A stretch of DNA of 57,868 bases from Vibrio sp. Isolate32 (GCF_022397955.1 NZ_JAKEUQ010000005.1:137067-194934); one strand, 5' to 3'; shown: positions 37,205-48,976, counted from the stretch's first letter. Notes: generated from the letters alone by a model not told the origin. Numbers and translations are program-made.

Positions 37205-38326
37205 TTAATCTTCTAGGTTTTCTACATCAATGCGATTTGCTTTATCAAGCACTGATGCTTTTGCTCGAATCTTAGCTTCAAGCTGATCAACAAGGTCGTT
37301 GTTGTCAAAGCGCTCTTTCTGACGCTTACCATCTTCGTAAAAGGCACTCTTACGAGCACTACCCGCTAGGCCTAGATGAGATACTTCTGCTTCACCTGGG
37401 CCATTCACCACACAACCGATGATAGAGACATCCATTGGGGTAATTACGTCTTCTAGACGCTCTTCAAGCGCGTTTACGGTGTTAATAACATCGAACTCTT
37501 GCCGAGAACAGCTTGGACACGCGATAAAGTTGATACCACGCGAGCGAATGCGCAAAGATTTAAGAATATCGAAGCCAACTTTGATCTCTTCAACAGGATC
37601 CGCCGCTAGCGAGATACGTAGTGTATCGCCAATACCTTCAGAAAGAAGCATACCTAAGCCAACAGAAGACTTAACCGCACCAGCACGTGCACCACCAGCT
37701 TCGGTGATACCAAGGTGAAGCGGTTGATCAATCTGTTTTGCCAGTAAACGGTATGAACCTACAGCTAGGAATACGTCAGATGCTTTAACACTCACTTTAA
37801 ATTGGTCAAAGTTGAGACGGTCTAAGATATCGACGTGACGCATTGCTGATTCAACAAGCGCTTCTGCTGTTGGCTCTGTGTATTTCTCTTGGATCTCTTT
37901 TTCAAGAGAACCACCGTTAACACCAATACGAATCGGAATATTCATATCACGAGCACAATCAACAACTGAGCGAATACGGCTCTCGTTACCGATGTTACCT
38001 GGGTTGATACGCAGACAGTCTACACCGTACTCAGCCACTTTCAGCGCGATACGGTAGTCAAAGTGAATGTCAGCGACCAAAGGAACAGAAACCTGCTGCT
38101 TGATTTGCTTAAATGCTTCAGCGGCATCCATAGTCGGTACAGATACGCGAACGATATCAGCGCCCACATTTTCCAGAGCTCGGATCTGAGCAACGGTTGC
38201 GGCTACGTCTGTTGTTCTTGTGTTGGTCATGGATTGCACAGCAATAGGTGCACCATCACCGATCGGCACATCACCCACATAAATACGGGTTGATTTGCGA
38301 CGAATAATAGGAGATTCGTGTTGCAT
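37205..38326 (-). CDS. ispG: (E)-4-hydroxy-3-methylbut-2-enyl-diphosphate synthase
   Basis: A 373-residue [4Fe-4S] enzyme of the MEP isoprenoid pathway, reducing MEcPP to HMBPP. The cluster cysteines are in [11 protein letters not shown] and [10 protein letters not shown]. The N-terminal TIM barrel has [20 protein letters not shown]. It starts seven bases after rodZ, so the two share a transcript, as in related gamma-proteobacteria. Confidence 0.97.
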   Translation of the reverse strand: MQHESPIIRRKSTRIYVGDVPIGDGAPIAVQSMTNTRTTDVAATVAQIRALENVGADIVRVSVPTMDAAEAFKQIKQQVSVPLVADIHFDYRIALKVAEYGVDCLRINPGNIGNESRIRSVVDCARDMNIPIRIGVNGGSLEKEIQEKYTEPTAEALVESAMRHVDILDRLNFDQFKVSVKASDVFLAVGSYRLLAKQIDQPLHLGITEAGGARAGAVKSSVGLGMLLSEGIGDTLRISLAADPVEEIKVGFDILKSLRIRSRGINFIACPSCSRQEFDVINTVNALEERLEDVITPMDVSIIGCVVNGPGEAEVSHLGLAGSARKSAFYEDGKRQKERFDNNDLVDQLEAKIRAKASVLDKANRIDVENLED

Positions 38327-38333
38327 ATTAACT

Positions 38334-39287
38334 CTAAGGTAAGGTTATTCTGGCTACTTTGCCTGAAGTATACCCAGAAAGGTCGACAGGTTCACTTGCA
38401 AATGTCATTGATACGCCTTCTGGCGCACCTAGAATCACTTTATATGGTGCAGTTCCTGATAGGTTTAGTGACTGACCCGCTTTTTTGATGCCAGTTGACA
38501 AGGTTTTGCCGGTCGCATCTTTAACTTGAATCCAACAGTCTGCAGTAAACTGCATCGTTAGCGCTTTGGTTGCTACTTCAGGTGTTGGCGTTGTTTCAGG
38601 AGCAGGTGTTGCTTCAACTGTTTCTAATTCAACAGCTGGTTCTGCGTCGACTGCTGGTAGTTCATCAGTCACGTCAAGTGCAGCTGAAGTATCTGCCGCA
38701 TCACTGATTGCAGCAAGGCCTTCAGTATCTTCAATCACAGAAGCCGCAGCGTCGTTTTGCTCAGCTTCAATCACTTCTAAAGAGGCGAACTCAGGGTCCA
38801 GAGACTCTTCCACCGCAAGCTCTTCTGAACTTTCAGTGTTGGCCAGAGATTGAGACAGGGTGTCTTGTTGTTGATTCTGCCACCACCACAGTGAAGAGAT
38901 ACCGACGATAACTGCAAAGATACCCCAAGTGAGCAGCATAATACGGCTGTTGTGCTTTTCTGTTTTCGTCTTGCGAGAAAAGCTCAGCATTTCTTGATCT
39001 TCATGTTGAGCATCACCGGAATGGCGAAGCGCGTTCAATACCACTTTTTCATCAAGATTGACGTATTTCGCGTATGAACGGATGTAACCACGCATGAAGG
39101 TTGCGACTTGGTCTGACTCAAATTGGTTTTCTTCAATTTGTTGAATTAAAGAGATGCGTAGTTTTAGGCGATCCGAGATCTGCTTTTGTGTTAAACCAAG
39201 AGCTTCTCGTTGATTTTTCAGTAGCGTCCCCGCTTCTAGAGCTGGAGCGATCGGTTCTTGCGCTTGTGTGTCGTGTTCTGTGTTCAT
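38334..39287 (-). CDS. rodZ: Cytoskeletal shape protein RodZ
   Basis: A 317-residue membrane protein. Residues about 20-95 are a Cro-like helix-turn-helix ([40 protein letters not shown]) that binds MreB. A single membrane segment lies near residue 120-140 ([20 protein letters not shown]). An acidic Ala/Glu/Thr/Pro-rich periplasmic linker and a C-terminal DUF4115 domain ([15 protein letters not shown]) follow. It keeps rod shape with MreB. pilF/pilW is not beside it here. Confidence 0.93.
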   Translation of the reverse strand: MNTEHDTQAQEPIAPALEAGTLLKNQREALGLTQKQISDRLKLRISLIQQIEENQFESDQVATFMRGYIRSYAKYVNLDEKVVLNALRHSGDAQHEDQEMLSFSRKTKTEKHNSRIMLLTWGIFAVIVGISSLWWWQNQQQDTLSQSLANTESSEELAVEESLDPEFASLEVIEAEQNDAAASVIEDTEGLAAISDAADTSAALDVTDELPAVDAEPAVELETVEATPAPETTPTPEVATKALTMQFTADCWIQVKDATGKTLSTGIKKAGQSLNLSGTAPYKVILGAPEGVSMTFASEPVDLSGYTSGKVARITLP

Positions 39288-39726
39288 AGAGAGTGAACTT
39301 CTAAAATATTATCGCAGGTCGACGAGAGCGTTTTTTATTGTCGTTTAAGCTCATTCTAGCAACCCACTTATGTGGAATTTGTCCTGTTACCCAACTCATC
39401 AACCCTTAAAGACGAACGACATGCATTTTATTATTAGTGACGTTCTCAGGAAGCTAGTTTATCAAGTAGCCAACCTAAATAGACATATTGATGGTCAGTA
39501 ACAAGCGAGCACTTAAATTAATTTAAGATTAGTTAATCATAAGCTAATGCCATTACAAGGCAAAAATACTTTCAACAAAATTTACCGTCAGCTCATGCTT
39601 TTGTCCAAAAATTGACGAAAAATGTAAGAAAGCGTGGGCAAGAAGTCCAAAAAATAGAAAACGAAGTCCCAAAAACGCAACAAGCCAGAAGTAAGACTTC
39701 TGGCTTGTTTAGATTCAAATCGCGTT
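39288..39726. other. Intergenic region between rlmN and rodZ
   Basis: About 439 A+T-rich bases with no gene. It holds the rlmN terminator at the high-coordinate end's far side (39679-39709) and presumably the rodZ promoter in 39300-39450. Many enterobacteria have pilF here; as I recall Vibrio place pilF elsewhere, so its absence is not a deletion specific to this strain. Confidence 0.5.
39679..39709 (-). terminator. rlmN terminator
   Basis: AACAAGCCAGAAG (39679-39691) pairs with CTTCTGGCTTGTT (39697-39709), a 13-bp perfect stem with a 5-base loop, just past the rlmN stop; a GCGTTTTTG run follows. Confidence 0.85.
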
Positions 39727-40869
39727 TTAAACCGCTTTTACTTCAATCACACCACCGGCAACCAAGTTAGCTTCTGATGCTGCTTTAAGCATTTTAGTAC
39801 GCTTAGTTCTATCGATAACATCACCAACCAACTGGCCACATGCTGCATCAATATCGTCACCACGCGTTTTACGAACCGTTACTGTGTAGTCGTATTCCAT
39901 TAGCGTTTTTTGGAAGCGGTCAATACGAGAGTTGCTTGGCTTCTTGTATGGTGAACCTGGGTAAGGGTTAAATGGAATCAGGTTAATCTTACATGGCGTG
40001 TCTTTCATCAGCTCAGCAAGTTCACGTGCGTGGTCCATATCGTCATTCACATGATCCAATAGAACGTACTCTACCGTTACTTTACCGCGGTTAGCATTCG
40101 AAGAAGCAATGTAGCGACGAACAGACGCTAGGAAATCTTGGATATCCCAACGGTCGTTGATCGGCATGATTTGGCTACGAAGTTCATCGTTTGGCGCGTG
40201 CAGAGAGATAGCAAGTGCTACATCGATGTTATCTGTCATTTGGTCAAGGCCAGATACAACACCAGAAGTAGATACTGTTACGCGACGCTTAGACAGTGCG
40301 AAACCTAGGTCATCAAGCATGATCTCTAATGATGGCATTAGGTTTTTCATGTTAAGTAGCGGCTCGCCCATGCCCATCATTACAACGTTAGTAATTGGAC
40401 GACGGCCTGTCTCTTTCTCTAGACCAATTTCACGAGCAGCACGCCAGATTTGACCCACGATCTCAGAAACTTTTAGGTTACGGTTAAAGCCTTGTTGAGC
40501 TGTCGAGCAGAATTTACACTCTAGCGCACAACCAACCTGTGAAGATACACACAGAGTCGCACGGTCACCGTCTGGGATGTAAACCGTCTCAACGTCTTGG
40601 TCGCCAACGCTCATCGCCCATTTAATTGTGCCGTCTGAAGAGTGTTGGGCTTCAGAAACAACAGGAGCAACAATTTCACAACGGCGTTGAAGTTTTTCAC
40701 GCAGCTTTTTGTTGATGTTGTTCATGTTTTCGAAGTCATCGACACCGAAGTGATACATCCACTTCATCACTTGATCTGCGCGAAAAGCTTTCTCATTCAA
40801 TTCTTCTGTGAAAAATTTACGAAGACCTTTACGATCAAAATCGAGTAGATTGACTTTAGCTGTGGTCAT
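39727..40869 (-). CDS. rlmN: Dual 23S rRNA / tRNA C2-adenine methyltransferase RlmN
   Basis: A 380-residue radical SAM enzyme that methylates A2503 of 23S rRNA and A37 of some tRNAs. The cluster motif [14 protein letters not shown] is intact, with the resolving Cys in AACGQL near the C-terminus. The start at 40869 ([12 protein letters not shown]) is preferred to an in-frame start four codons upstream. Confidence 0.96.
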   Translation of the reverse strand: MTTAKVNLLDFDRKGLRKFFTEELNEKAFRADQVMKWMYHFGVDDFENMNNINKKLREKLQRRCEIVAPVVSEAQHSSDGTIKWAMSVGDQDVETVYIPDGDRATLCVSSQVGCALECKFCSTAQQGFNRNLKVSEIVGQIWRAAREIGLEKETGRRPITNVVMMGMGEPLLNMKNLMPSLEIMLDDLGFALSKRRVTVSTSGVVSGLDQMTDNIDVALAISLHAPNDELRSQIMPINDRWDIQDFLASVRRYIASSNANRGKVTVEYVLLDHVNDDMDHARELAELMKDTPCKINLIPFNPYPGSPYKKPSNSRIDRFQKTLMEYDYTVTVRKTRGDDIDAACGQLVGDVIDRTKRTKMLKAASEANLVAGGVIEVKAV

Positions 40870-41054
40870 GATGCCTCTCAATGACGGAACAATAATTAAG
40901 GGCGCGAATTGTACAGCCTTTACGCATGTTCAACAAGGGCTGTAAAACCCTGTGTTTACTAAGACATTCAAACTTAAGTGATTAAAACTTGAACAGCCAT
41001 ATTTGTAAGCTGAGATTTAGCGGATTTGGGGCTAAATATCTAGCCTCCACAACT

Positions 41055-41102
41055 ATGACAGAGATTCCCGACTACGCTCCTTCGTCACTATTCGGAATGA
41101 CG
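41055..41102. repeat. Dispersed intergenic repeat copy
   Basis: The stretch starting ATGACAGAGATTCCCGACTA and ending TTCGGAATGACG is a word pattern I recall from many Vibrio and other intergenic regions. Its ends form an imperfect inverted repeat (GATTCCCGA versus TTCGGAATG). It lies in the 318-base rlmN-ndk gap, which otherwise holds only the rlmN promoter region and the ndk terminator. Confidence 0.5.
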
Positions 41103-41137
41103 ACTAGACAAACTACCTCTAACTTAAAATCCACATA

Positions 41138-41168
41138 CAAAAAAGGCCTCACCGAAGTGAAGCCTTTA
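41138..41168 (-). terminator. ndk terminator
   Basis: On the minus strand AAAGGCTTCAC, loop TTCG, then GTGAGGCCTTTTTT: an 11-base imperfect stem on a TTCG loop with a T-tract, 20 bases past the ndk stop. Confidence 0.85.
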
Positions 41169-41187
41169 GAGTCATTTGCTGTGTCTC

Positions 41188-41622
41188 TTATTGAGCTGGA
41201 CGTGGGCAAATCTCAGATTCTGGGAAGAAGAACTCGATTTCACGAGCTGCAGACTCTGGGCTGTCGCTGCCGTGTACTGAGTTGTAACGCATGCTGATTG
41301 CGTAATCAGCGCGGATAGTGCCGCATGCCGCTTCTTCTGGGTTTGTTTTGCCCATAAGTTCACGGTAACGAGCGATTGCGTTTTCGCCTTCTAGTACTTG
41401 AACCATGATAGGACCAGAAGTCATGAACTCTTTTAGTGGACCAAAGAATTCTTTGCCTTCGTGTTCCGCGTAGAAGCCGCTCGCTTGCTCTTCAGTCAGA
41501 TGAACCATCTTAGCAGCGATAATTTCTAGGCCTGCTTTTTCGATGCGGTGGTAGATTTCACCTACAAGGTTACGCTTAACTGCATCCGGCTTAACAATTG
41601 AGAACGTTCTTTCTAGAGCCAT
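41188..41622 (-). CDS. ndk: Nucleoside-diphosphate kinase
   Basis: A 144-residue enzyme that passes phosphate from ATP to NDPs through a phospho-His, here the His of [12 protein letters not shown]. The N-terminus [15 protein letters not shown] and [15 protein letters not shown] are typical. Full length. It follows pepB by about 105 bases. Confidence 0.97.
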   Translation of the reverse strand: MALERTFSIVKPDAVKRNLVGEIYHRIEKAGLEIIAAKMVHLTEEQASGFYAEHEGKEFFGPLKEFMTSGPIMVQVLEGENAIARYRELMGKTNPEEAACGTIRADYAISMRYNSVHGSDSPESAAREIEFFFPESEICPRPAQ

Positions 41623-41727
41623 AGGGATTCCTTCACTTCATTTTTTGTTATTAAATACTGAAATTACAAAGATCATTCGATCTAAGGTAATCAATGAGCG
41701 GTATCGAAACACCGCTCACCGTTATTA

Positions 41728-43023
41728 TTATTTTGCTTGGTCGATAAGAATTCGAGCCAGTGTGCGAACACCCATGCCCGTTGCACCTGCTGCCCATTTA
41801 TCACTTGGAGATTTACGGTAAGTACCCGCGCAATCCATGTGCATCCAGCCTTTTTTGTAGTCATCTACGAAGTAAGACAGGAACGCTGCAGCCGTGCTTG
41901 CACCTGGAGTGTAATCACCCGTGCTAATGTTCGAAAGGTCAGCAAAGTTTGAAGGCAGCATGCCACGGTGGAAATCCGCAAGAGGCAGTGGCCATAGGCC
42001 TTCTTTCTCTTGGTTAGCCGCCGTTAGTGCTTGGTGAGCCAGCTCGTCATCAAAGCTCATTAGCGCGTGGTAGTCGTTACCCAGTGCGTTTTTAGCAGCG
42101 CCCGTTAGCGTTGCACAATCGATGATAAGCTCAGGGTTTTGCTCACTTGCGTACATCAGGCCATCAGCTAGAACTAAACGGCCTTCTGCGTCGGTGTTCA
42201 TGATCTCAACTGTCTTACCATTCTTGTACGTGATGATATCGCCAAGCTTCAATGCACGACCAGAGATCATGTTCTCTGCACAACATAGGATAAGCTTGAT
42301 ACGCTTGTTCAGGCCACGCTCAATCGCAAGACCTAAACCACCAGTGATAGTCGCTGCACCGCCCATGTCCGCTTTCATTGCAGTCATGAACTGACCTGGC
42401 TTAATGCTGTAACCGCCTGAGTCGAAAGTGATGCCTTTACCAACTAGACAGGCAAATACCGGCGCGTTTTCGTCGCCTGTTGGGTTGAAGTCCAGTTGAA
42501 GCATTGCTGAAGTACGCTCAGAGCCGCGGCCTACCGCGTAGATGCCTTCCCAACCTTCAGTTAGTAGGTCTTTGTCTTTAACAATTTTTGCTTTAACTGT
42601 GCCTCCTGGCGCAACTGATTTGATGTATTCAGCTGCCATTGTTGCCAGTTGACGAGGTGCGACTTCTTCAGCCGTCTTATTGATAATGTCACGCGTCCAA
42701 TCTGTAGCACGAATACGCGCCTCTAGTTCAGCTTGGTCTGCTTCTGGCAGTGCGTCCCACTCCAATGTATTCTTTTTCTTTGGTCCACGGTAACCTTGAT
42801 TGAAAGCCCATACGCTTTCTAGGTCCCAACCTTCACCACTTAGTGAAACGAATGAAATACCTTGTCCGTCAAGTGTGCGACCTGCGCGTTGAACGGCACC
42901 AAGATCGTGGCCTTCACCAATGTGAATTGTCGCTCCTGCTTCCGAGAACGATAAGATAGCTTTTGCTCCCCACTGAGGCTGGGCAGCTTCTTGACTTAAA
43001 AATACTGACATCTGTGTAGACAT
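41728..43023 (-). CDS. pepB: Peptidase B (leucyl aminopeptidase family M17)
   Basis: A 431-residue metallo-aminopeptidase that trims N-terminal residues from peptides in the cytoplasm. Metal ligands and active-site residues are in [27 protein letters not shown] and [14 protein letters not shown]. The start at 43023 has a strong AAGGAGAA upstream; an in-frame start eight codons further up is not needed. It lies after the isc operon past a terminator. Confidence 0.95.
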   Translation of the reverse strand: MSTQMSVFLSQEAAQPQWGAKAILSFSEAGATIHIGEGHDLGAVQRAGRTLDGQGISFVSLSGEGWDLESVWAFNQGYRGPKKKNTLEWDALPEADQAELEARIRATDWTRDIINKTAEEVAPRQLATMAAEYIKSVAPGGTVKAKIVKDKDLLTEGWEGIYAVGRGSERTSAMLQLDFNPTGDENAPVFACLVGKGITFDSGGYSIKPGQFMTAMKADMGGAATITGGLGLAIERGLNKRIKLILCCAENMISGRALKLGDIITYKNGKTVEIMNTDAEGRLVLADGLMYASEQNPELIIDCATLTGAAKNALGNDYHALMSFDDELAHQALTAANQEKEGLWPLPLADFHRGMLPSNFADLSNISTGDYTPGASTAAAFLSYFVDDYKKGWMHMDCAGTYRKSPSDKWAAGATGMGVRTLARILIDQAK

Positions 43024-43125
43024 GATTTCTCCTTGTCTGAGAACCACCTTGCTTGAGTGATCCTGATTATTTTTTATTAGCGCACTGATGTTAGCATTAT
43101 GTAGAAGTAAAATGTCATTTTGATA

Positions 43126-43155
43126 AAAAAACGGACCATAAGGTCCGCTTTTTTT
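43126..43155. terminator. Terminator between iscX and pepB
   Basis: CGGACC (43132-43137) pairs with GGTCCG (43142-43147), loop of four, between an A-tract and a T-tract, so it can act on both strands; it ends the isc operon. Confidence 0.85.
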
Positions 43156-43229
43156 AGTAAGAATTGTTAACTTGGCTGCGTTTTATATGGGGTTGATTTC
43201 ACTCCATAGCCAAATAATCGATGTGATGA

Positions 43230-43430
43230 TTAATCCATCTCATCCATCCAGCACAAAATAATAGCCTCTAAGATCTTTTCGTTCGAGTGGTTAGGCTCGT
43301 CGTCAAACTCTTCAAGGTCTAATATCCACTGGTGCAGATCGGTAAAACGTACCGTTTTAGGATCAGTATCAGGGTACAAATCACATAGCTCAATTGCGAT
43401 ATCGCGAGAATCAATCCACTTCAAGCTCAT
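43230..43430 (-). CDS. iscX: IscX, Fe-S assembly regulator
   Basis: A 66-residue acidic protein with the family's [19 protein letters not shown] and [14 protein letters not shown]. It binds IscS and iron and tunes cluster assembly. It is the last gene of the isc operon, 118 bases after fdx. Confidence 0.95.
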   Translation of the reverse strand: MSLKWIDSRDIAIELCDLYPDTDPKTVRFTDLHQWILDLEEFDDEPNHSNEKILEAIILCWMDEMD

Positions 43431-43510
43431 AACACTTCCTTATATTTATCAGAGACACTTAGTCACTTTTATGATCTATATTCTAGGCCAGTTTTGTTAA
43501 ACCGTTACCT

Positions 43511-43537
43511 CAGTCATGGCGACAAACACCATGACTG
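43511..43537 (-). other. Intercistronic hairpin fdx-iscX
   Basis: CAGTCATGG (43511-43519) and CCATGACTG (43529-43537) form a 9-bp stem with a 9-base loop and no T-tract. It probably adjusts iscX mRNA level rather than ending transcription. Confidence 0.5.
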
Positions 43538-43548
43538 CAGAGAAGTTC

Positions 43549-43887
43549 TTAATGGTCTTCAGACGCTAGGTTCAACGTGTACTTTGGAATCTCGACAACA
43601 AGGTCTTCGTCAGCGACTTTCGCCTGACAACCTAGGCGAGATTCCATCTCTAAACCCCATGCTTTATCAAGCATATCGTCTTCTAGGTCATCGCTCTCTT
43701 CTAAAGAATCGAAACCTTCACGAATCACAACGTGACATGTTGTACATGCACACGATTTTTCACATGCGTGCTCAATACCAATACCGGCCTTTAGTGCAAC
43801 ATCAAGAACCGTCTCACCAGTTTTTGCTTCTAAAACAGCGCCTTCTGGACATAGATCTTCGTGAGGTAAAACAATAATCTTTGGCAT
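43549..43887 (-). CDS. fdx: [2Fe-2S] ferredoxin of the ISC system
   Basis: A 112-residue adrenodoxin-type ferredoxin supplying electrons for cluster assembly. Cluster cysteines fit C42, C48, C51 and C87 (ACEKSCACTTC and RLGCQAKV). It starts 20 bases after hscA. Confidence 0.97.
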   Translation of the reverse strand: MPKIIVLPHEDLCPEGAVLEAKTGETVLDVALKAGIGIEHACEKSCACTTCHVVIREGFDSLEESDDLEDDMLDKAWGLEMESRLGCQAKVADEDLVVEIPKYTLNLASEDH

Positions 43888-43907
43888 GTTTATCTATTCT
43901 CTAACTA

Positions 43908-45758
43908 TTAAATATTATCGACTGACTGACCTGACAGTGCAGCACGAATTGATTTATCCATACGACGTGAAGCAAAGTCTTGGCTCGCTTTGTCGGTATT
44001 CTTAATTTCTTGTTCAATGGCATCGGCATTGTCGCCGTTGCGGGCTTCAATCAGGGTTTCGATCGCCTGAAGAAGCTGCTGTTTTTCTTGCTCGTTAAGC
44101 AGCTCATCACCGTCAGCTTGCATTGCTGCAATCAGGCCTTCAATAACGCGATCCGCTTCTACACGCTGTTCTGCAAGAGCACGCGCTTGCATGTCTTCTT
44201 TAGCAAACGTCATTGAGTCTTTCAGCATGTTGGCAACTTCATCATCGCTCAGGCCGTAAGAAGGCTTTACTTGAATTTCAGCTTGAACACCCGTGCTCTT
44301 CTCCATAGCCGTAACCGATAACAAGCCATCAGCATCCACTTGGTAAGTCACACGAATATGCGCCGCGCCAGCAGCCATTGGTGGAATGCCTTTCAGAGCA
44401 AAACGAGCTAGTGAACGACAGTCATCAACCATTTCACGTTCACCTTGCACGGTGTGTACTGTCATTGCAGTTTGACCGTCTTTGAACGTAGTAAATTCTT
44501 GTGCGCGAGCCACTGGGATCGTAGTGTTACGCGGAATGATCTTTTCTACTAGGCCACCCATGGTTTCGATACCTAGTGAAAGTGGGATTACGTCCAGCAG
44601 CAACATTTCTGAATCAGGTTTGTTACCTACTAGAATATCCGCTTGAATTGACGCACCAATCGCAACCACTTCATCAGGGTTAATGCTGGTTAATGGCGTA
44701 CGACCAAAGAAGTCTCCCACCATTTCACGTACTAGTAATGTGCGCGTTGAACCACCAACCATGACCACTTCTAGCACTTCATCCGCATCAACTTCTGCAT
44801 CTTTTAGAGCACGACGACATGAAAGTAGCGTTTTCTTAACTAGAGGCTTGATGATCTCTTCAAACTCTTCACGAGTTAATGAACCAGACCAACCTAATAC
44901 TTCAACATCAACACTTTCAGATTCAGACAAACCAATTTTAGCTTCCGTTGCTGCATCTAGAAGTGCACGGTTCTGCTCAGCAGTGAGCTCTGATAATCCA
45001 ATTTGCTCTTGAAAGTGGTCAGCAACAAGGTGGTCAAAATCATCACCGCCCAATGCTGAATCACCGCCAGTAGCTAGAACTTCAAAGACACCTTTAGACA
45101 AGCGTAAAATGGAGATATCAAACGTACCGCCGCCTAAGTCGTAAACCGCGATCACCCCTTCTTTGCCAGAATCCAGACCGTAAGCAATCGCTGCCGCCGT
45201 TGGTTCATTTAGAAGACGTAACACATGAAGACCAGCCAGCTGCGCCGCGTCTTTTGTGCCAGCACGCTGTGCATCATCGAAATACGCAGGAACGGTAATC
45301 ACCGCACCAGATAGCTCACCGCCTAATGTAGACTCAGCACGTTGACCTAGCGCTTTCAGAATATCTGCAGATACTTGAATCGGGTTCTTGTTGCCTTGTT
45401 CTGTACGGATCACAGGTAGACCATTGTCACTTTCTTCAAACTGATATGGAAGAGATGGGTATCGCTGCTGAATATCAGCCAGTGAGCGACCAATCAATCG
45501 CTTAACTGAAATAATGGTGTTTTTAGGATCAGTCTGTGCATTTGCACGAGCTTCATCGCCAGTCGTATGTGAGTCTGACTGATAGTGAACAACGGAAGGC
45601 AGAATGCTACGACCATCTTGATCAACGAGCGTGCTCGCCTCACCACTGCGCACTGACGCAACCAATGAATTTGTTGTACCTAAATCAATACCCACAGCAA
45701 GCTTATGCTGGTGAGGAGCGGCGCTTTGCCCTGGTTCTGCAATCTGAAGTAGTGCCAT
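43908..45758 (-). CDS. hscA: Hsp70-type Fe-S chaperone HscA
   Basis: A 616-residue DnaK homologue that drives cluster release from IscU. The ATPase domain has [29 protein letters not shown] and [13 protein letters not shown]; the substrate-binding half has [14 protein letters not shown]. It recognises the LPPVK motif of IscU, which is present here. It starts 22 bases after hscB. Confidence 0.97.
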   Translation of the reverse strand: MALLQIAEPGQSAAPHQHKLAVGIDLGTTNSLVASVRSGEASTLVDQDGRSILPSVVHYQSDSHTTGDEARANAQTDPKNTIISVKRLIGRSLADIQQRYPSLPYQFEESDNGLPVIRTEQGNKNPIQVSADILKALGQRAESTLGGELSGAVITVPAYFDDAQRAGTKDAAQLAGLHVLRLLNEPTAAAIAYGLDSGKEGVIAVYDLGGGTFDISILRLSKGVFEVLATGGDSALGGDDFDHLVADHFQEQIGLSELTAEQNRALLDAATEAKIGLSESESVDVEVLGWSGSLTREEFEEIIKPLVKKTLLSCRRALKDAEVDADEVLEVVMVGGSTRTLLVREMVGDFFGRTPLTSINPDEVVAIGASIQADILVGNKPDSEMLLLDVIPLSLGIETMGGLVEKIIPRNTTIPVARAQEFTTFKDGQTAMTVHTVQGEREMVDDCRSLARFALKGIPPMAAGAAHIRVTYQVDADGLLSVTAMEKSTGVQAEIQVKPSYGLSDDEVANMLKDSMTFAKEDMQARALAEQRVEADRVIEGLIAAMQADGDELLNEQEKQQLLQAIETLIEARNGDNADAIEQEIKNTDKASQDFASRRMDKSIRAALSGQSVDNI

Positions 45759-45780
45759 GGATGTGTCCTTGTTGTACCAA

Positions 45781-46296
45781 CTAGCCGATCAAACGATCTT
45801 CAACTAGCTCGATTTCATTCTTTAATTTTGCAATAAACTTTAGCTTTCTTACTCGGTCTGCAGCTTCTAACCAAGCTTCGCTGTCGAGTTCTTGTTGGAT
45901 AGCGCTTAATTGTTGTTTATACATTTTGCTAACCTTTCCTTCAAATGCAAACAATGCATCTTCCGGGTCAGAACTGTCGACGATATCTTCAAGCTCTTCA
46001 CGCAGTTCCATTTGCTCCATAAGGAACATTGGATCTTGCATGGTCTGTTGCTCACCACGGATATCTTCACCATGTTGAACTAACAGGTATTCTGCTCGGC
46101 TAATTGGATTCTTCAGCACCTGATACGCGTCGTTAATTTGCGCGGCTTTTTGCACAGCTAGTAGGCGGTCTCGCTCAGAAGCTGTAGCAAAGTTATCAGG
46201 GTGGAATTGGCGTTGCAGATCTCTAAACTGAGAAGAAAGAAGGCTACCATCCAGCTGGAACTGAAGTGGTAGCCCAAATAATTCGAAATGATTCAT
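45781..46296 (-). CDS. hscB: J-domain co-chaperone HscB
   Basis: A 171-residue protein with an N-terminal J domain (HPD in RQFHPDNF at about residue 37) and a C-terminal helical IscU-binding domain. It delivers IscU to HscA and stimulates its ATPase. Confidence 0.96.
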   Translation of the reverse strand: MNHFELFGLPLQFQLDGSLLSSQFRDLQRQFHPDNFATASERDRLLAVQKAAQINDAYQVLKNPISRAEYLLVQHGEDIRGEQQTMQDPMFLMEQMELREELEDIVDSSDPEDALFAFEGKVSKMYKQQLSAIQQELDSEAWLEAADRVRKLKFIAKLKNEIELVEDRLIG

Positions 46297-46314
46297 TTAA
46301 CGGTGGTCCTAAGT

Positions 46315-46338
46315 TTAGGCTCTTAAATCAGAGCCTAA
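46315..46338 (-). other. Intercistronic hairpin iscA-hscB
   Basis: TTAGGCTCT (46315-46323) pairs with AGAGCCTAA (46330-46338), 9 bp with a 6-base loop and no clear T-tract on the minus strand, within the isc operon. Confidence 0.5.
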
Positions 46339-46380
46339 TTTTATTCTTCGCTCACTATAAACGTTTAACGATTCAATCGC

Positions 46381-46704
46381 TTATACGTTGAAGCTCTCAC
46401 CACAACCACACTCGCCTTTCGCGTTAGGGTTGTTGAATTCAAAACCTTCGTTTAGGCCTTCTTTTACGTAATCAAGCTCAGTACCGTCTAGGTAAACTAG
46501 GCTCTTTGGATCAATGATGACCTTCACACCTGAATGCTCAAACACTTGGTCTTCTTCGTTAAGCTCGTCAACGAACTCTAGTACATATGCCATGCCCGAA
46601 CAGCCAGTGGTTTTAACCGCTAAGCGTAACCCGATACCTTTACCTCGGTTATCTAGGAAAGCTTGAACTCGACTTGCCGCCGTCTCTGTCATGGTGATGG
46701 CCAT
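46381..46704 (-). CDS. iscA: A-type Fe-S carrier IscA
   Basis: A 107-residue carrier with the three conserved Cys: [10 protein letters not shown] and GECGCGESF. It passes Fe-S clusters to target proteins. Confidence 0.96.
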   Translation of the reverse strand: MAITMTETAASRVQAFLDNRGKGIGLRLAVKTTGCSGMAYVLEFVDELNEEDQVFEHSGVKVIIDPKSLVYLDGTELDYVKEGLNEGFEFNNPNAKGECGCGESFNV

Positions 46705-46742
46705 ACTACAACCTTGTGTTTTATATAAATTGAGAACTCAGG

Positions 46743-46763
46743 GGGAGCACAAAGGATGCTCCC
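46743..46763 (-). other. Intercistronic hairpin iscU-iscA
   Basis: GGGAGCA (46743-46749) pairs with TGCTCCC (46757-46763) on a 7-base loop between iscU and iscA. In E. coli RyhB-linked processing splits iscR from iscSUA; whether this hairpin has a related role is unknown. Confidence 0.45.
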
Positions 46764-46801
46764 AAATATTACTTATTTTGGAGGATTACTTAAGGAGACG
46801 A

Positions 46802-47179
46802 TTAACGCTTCTTTTTGTAATCCGCAACTGCTGCTTTGATTGCATCTTCAGCAAGAATTGAACAGTGAACTTTCACCGGTGGCAACTCAAGCTCTTCTGC
46901 GATTTCAGAGTTTTTGATAGCAGCCGCTTCATCAATGCTTTTACCTTTAACCCATTCAGTTACCAGTGAGCTAGAAGCGATTGCGCTACCACAACCGTAA
47001 GTTTTGAATTTTGCGTCTTCGATAATACCTTCTGGTGTTACCTTGATTTGCAGTTTCATTACGTCACCACAAGCTGGTGCGCCAACCATGCCGCTACCTA
47101 CACTTGGGTCCTCTTTATCAAACGAACCTACGTTACGTGGGTTTTCGTAGTGATCAATTACTTTTTCGCTGTATGCCAT
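46802..47179 (-). CDS. iscU: Fe-S cluster scaffold IscU
   Basis: A 125-residue scaffold on which new clusters are built. The three ligand Cys are in GAPACGDVMKL, YGCGSAIASSS and KVHCSILAEDA; the HscA-binding LPPVK directly precedes the third. Confidence 0.97.
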   Translation of the reverse strand: MAYSEKVIDHYENPRNVGSFDKEDPSVGSGMVGAPACGDVMKLQIKVTPEGIIEDAKFKTYGCGSAIASSSLVTEWVKGKSIDEAAAIKNSEIAEELELPPVKVHCSILAEDAIKAAVADYKKKR

Positions 47180-47212
47180 GATAGTTACCTCGAATCCTCT
47201 ATATCCGTGAGA

Positions 47213-48427
47213 TTAGTGATGTGCCCACTCAACAGTGTTCAGATCAACCCCTTCTTTATACATATCCCATAGAGGAGACATGTCGCGTAATTTGTTTACC
47301 GCTACACGAATTTGTGCAATCGCGTAGTCGATTTCTTCTTCCGTTGTGAAACGGCCGAATGAGAAACGTACTGAGCTGTGTGCCAGTTCATCGTTTAGAC
47401 CAAGAGCGCGCAGAACGTACGATGGCTCTAGGCTTGCAGATGTACATGCAGAACCCGATGATACTGCTAGGTCTTTTAGAGACATAAGCAGAGACTCACC
47501 TTCAACGAAAGCAAAGCTCACGTTTAGGTTGTGTGGTACACGTTGATCTAAGTCACCGTTTACTGTTACCGCTTCTAAATCCTGAACACCTTTCAGTAGG
47601 CGCTCACGAAGAGCTAGTGCATGATCGAAATCTTTCTGCATGTCTTGCTTGGCGATAGCACAAGCTTCGCCCATACCCACGATTTGGTGAGTTGCAAGCG
47701 TACCAGAACGGAAACCACGCTCGTGACCACCACCGTGCATTTGCGCTTCTAGACGGATACGTGGCTTACGACGAACATAAAGTGCACCGATACCTTTAGG
47801 GCCGTAAATTTTGTGAGCTGAAAGTGAGATTAGGTCAACTTTAGTTTCTTTTACGTCTAGTGGGATTTTACCCGCAGACTGAGCTGCATCAACGTGGAAG
47901 ATGATCTTGCGAGAACGACATAGTTCGCCGATTGCATTGATATCTTGGATAACGCCGATTTCGTTGTTTACGTGCATGATAGAAACAAGAACTGTGTCTT
48001 CACGCATTGCAGCTTGTAGCTTGTCTAGATCGATGATGCCGTTTGCTTCTGGCTCTAGGTAAGTTACCTCAAAACCTTCACGCTCTAGTTGGCGACATGG
48101 ATCAAGAACCGCTTTATGTTCTGTTTTGCACGTGATTACGTGCTTACCTTTCTTCTCGTAAAAGTGCGCTGCACCTTTAATAGCAAGGTTATTTGACTCT
48201 GTAGCACCAGAAGTGAAAACAATTTCACGTGGGTCTGCATTTAGTAGGTCAGCAATTTGCTCACGAGCATTGTCTACTGCTTCTTCTGCCTGCCATCCGT
48301 AACGGTGTGAACGAGATGCAGGGTTACCGAAGTTACCGTCCATCGTCATGCACTGAACCATTTTTTCAGCAACTCGTGGATCGACTGGGCATGTAGCTGA
48401 ATAGTCAAAGTAAATAGGCAGTTTCAT
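47213..48427 (-). CDS. iscS: Cysteine desulfurase IscS
   Basis: A 404-residue PLP enzyme that takes sulfur from cysteine for Fe-S clusters, tRNA thiolation and other uses. The PLP lysine is in [12 protein letters not shown] and the sulfur-accepting Cys in [15 protein letters not shown]. Length matches E. coli. Confidence 0.97.
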   Translation of the reverse strand: MKLPIYFDYSATCPVDPRVAEKMVQCMTMDGNFGNPASRSHRYGWQAEEAVDNAREQIADLLNADPREIVFTSGATESNNLAIKGAAHFYEKKGKHVITCKTEHKAVLDPCRQLEREGFEVTYLEPEANGIIDLDKLQAAMREDTVLVSIMHVNNEIGVIQDINAIGELCRSRKIIFHVDAAQSAGKIPLDVKETKVDLISLSAHKIYGPKGIGALYVRRKPRIRLEAQMHGGGHERGFRSGTLATHQIVGMGEACAIAKQDMQKDFDHALALRERLLKGVQDLEAVTVNGDLDQRVPHNLNVSFAFVEGESLLMSLKDLAVSSGSACTSASLEPSYVLRALGLNDELAHSSVRFSFGRFTTEEEIDYAIAQIRVAVNKLRDMSPLWDMYKEGVDLNTVEWAHH

Positions 48428-48454
48428 TTTCTACTCCAATGTAAAAACTGACCG

Positions 48455-48976
48455 CTATGAGCGGGCATTAACACCGTGAGGTGCTGCACTAATCGTTGTA
48501 GTGCTCGTATTTTTATGTGCAAAACTATTATTAACAGCAAGATCAATATCTTGGCGATCGGAAATCTCTAAAACTTCGTTATCTTTCATCAGCTCACCGA
48601 GCGTAATATCGTTTAAGAAGCTGCTGATTCGGGAGCTTAAATCACGCCAAAGGGTGTGAGTTAAACAACGACTGCCACCTTGGCAATCTGCTCGACCGTG
48701 ACACTTAGTCGCATCTACTGATTCGTCAACTGCTGCAATCACAGTTCCGACAGCGATGTCGCCCGCTTCAGCGCCAAGACGGTAACCACCACCTGGGCCA
48801 CGAACACTAGCAACTAAACCAGCTTTACGTAACTTAGAAAAAAGTTGCTCTAAGTAAGATAACGAGATGCCTTGTCGCTCTGAGATGTCAGCCAGAGGAA
48901 CTGGGCTTTTTTGCGAATGCAGTGCTACATCTAGCATAGCCGTTACCGCATATCTTCCTTTAGATGTAAGTTTCAT
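48455..48976 (-). CDS. iscR: Fe-S-sensing transcriptional regulator IscR
   Basis: A 173-residue Rrf2-type repressor. A winged helix-turn-helix ([20 protein letters not shown]) is followed by cluster cysteines in [14 protein letters not shown]. Start [15 protein letters not shown] at 48976 as in the family; an in-frame start six codons upstream is rejected. With its [2Fe-2S] cluster it represses its own operon through the two sites upstream. Confidence 0.97.
   Translation of the reverse strand: MKLTSKGRYAVTAMLDVALHSQKSPVPLADISERQGISLSYLEQLFSKLRKAGLVASVRGPGGGYRLGAEAGDIAVGTVIAAVDESVDATKCHGRADCQGGSRCLTHTLWRDLSSRISSFLNDITLGELMKDNEVLEISDRQDIDLAVNNSFAHKNTSTTTISAAPHGVNARS

Noticed and set aside
39288..39726. 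Loss of pilF/pilW between rlmN and rodZ
   Set aside because: The gene is here in E. coli-like orders, but Vibrio, as I recall, carry it elsewhere, so no strain-specific deletion is implied.
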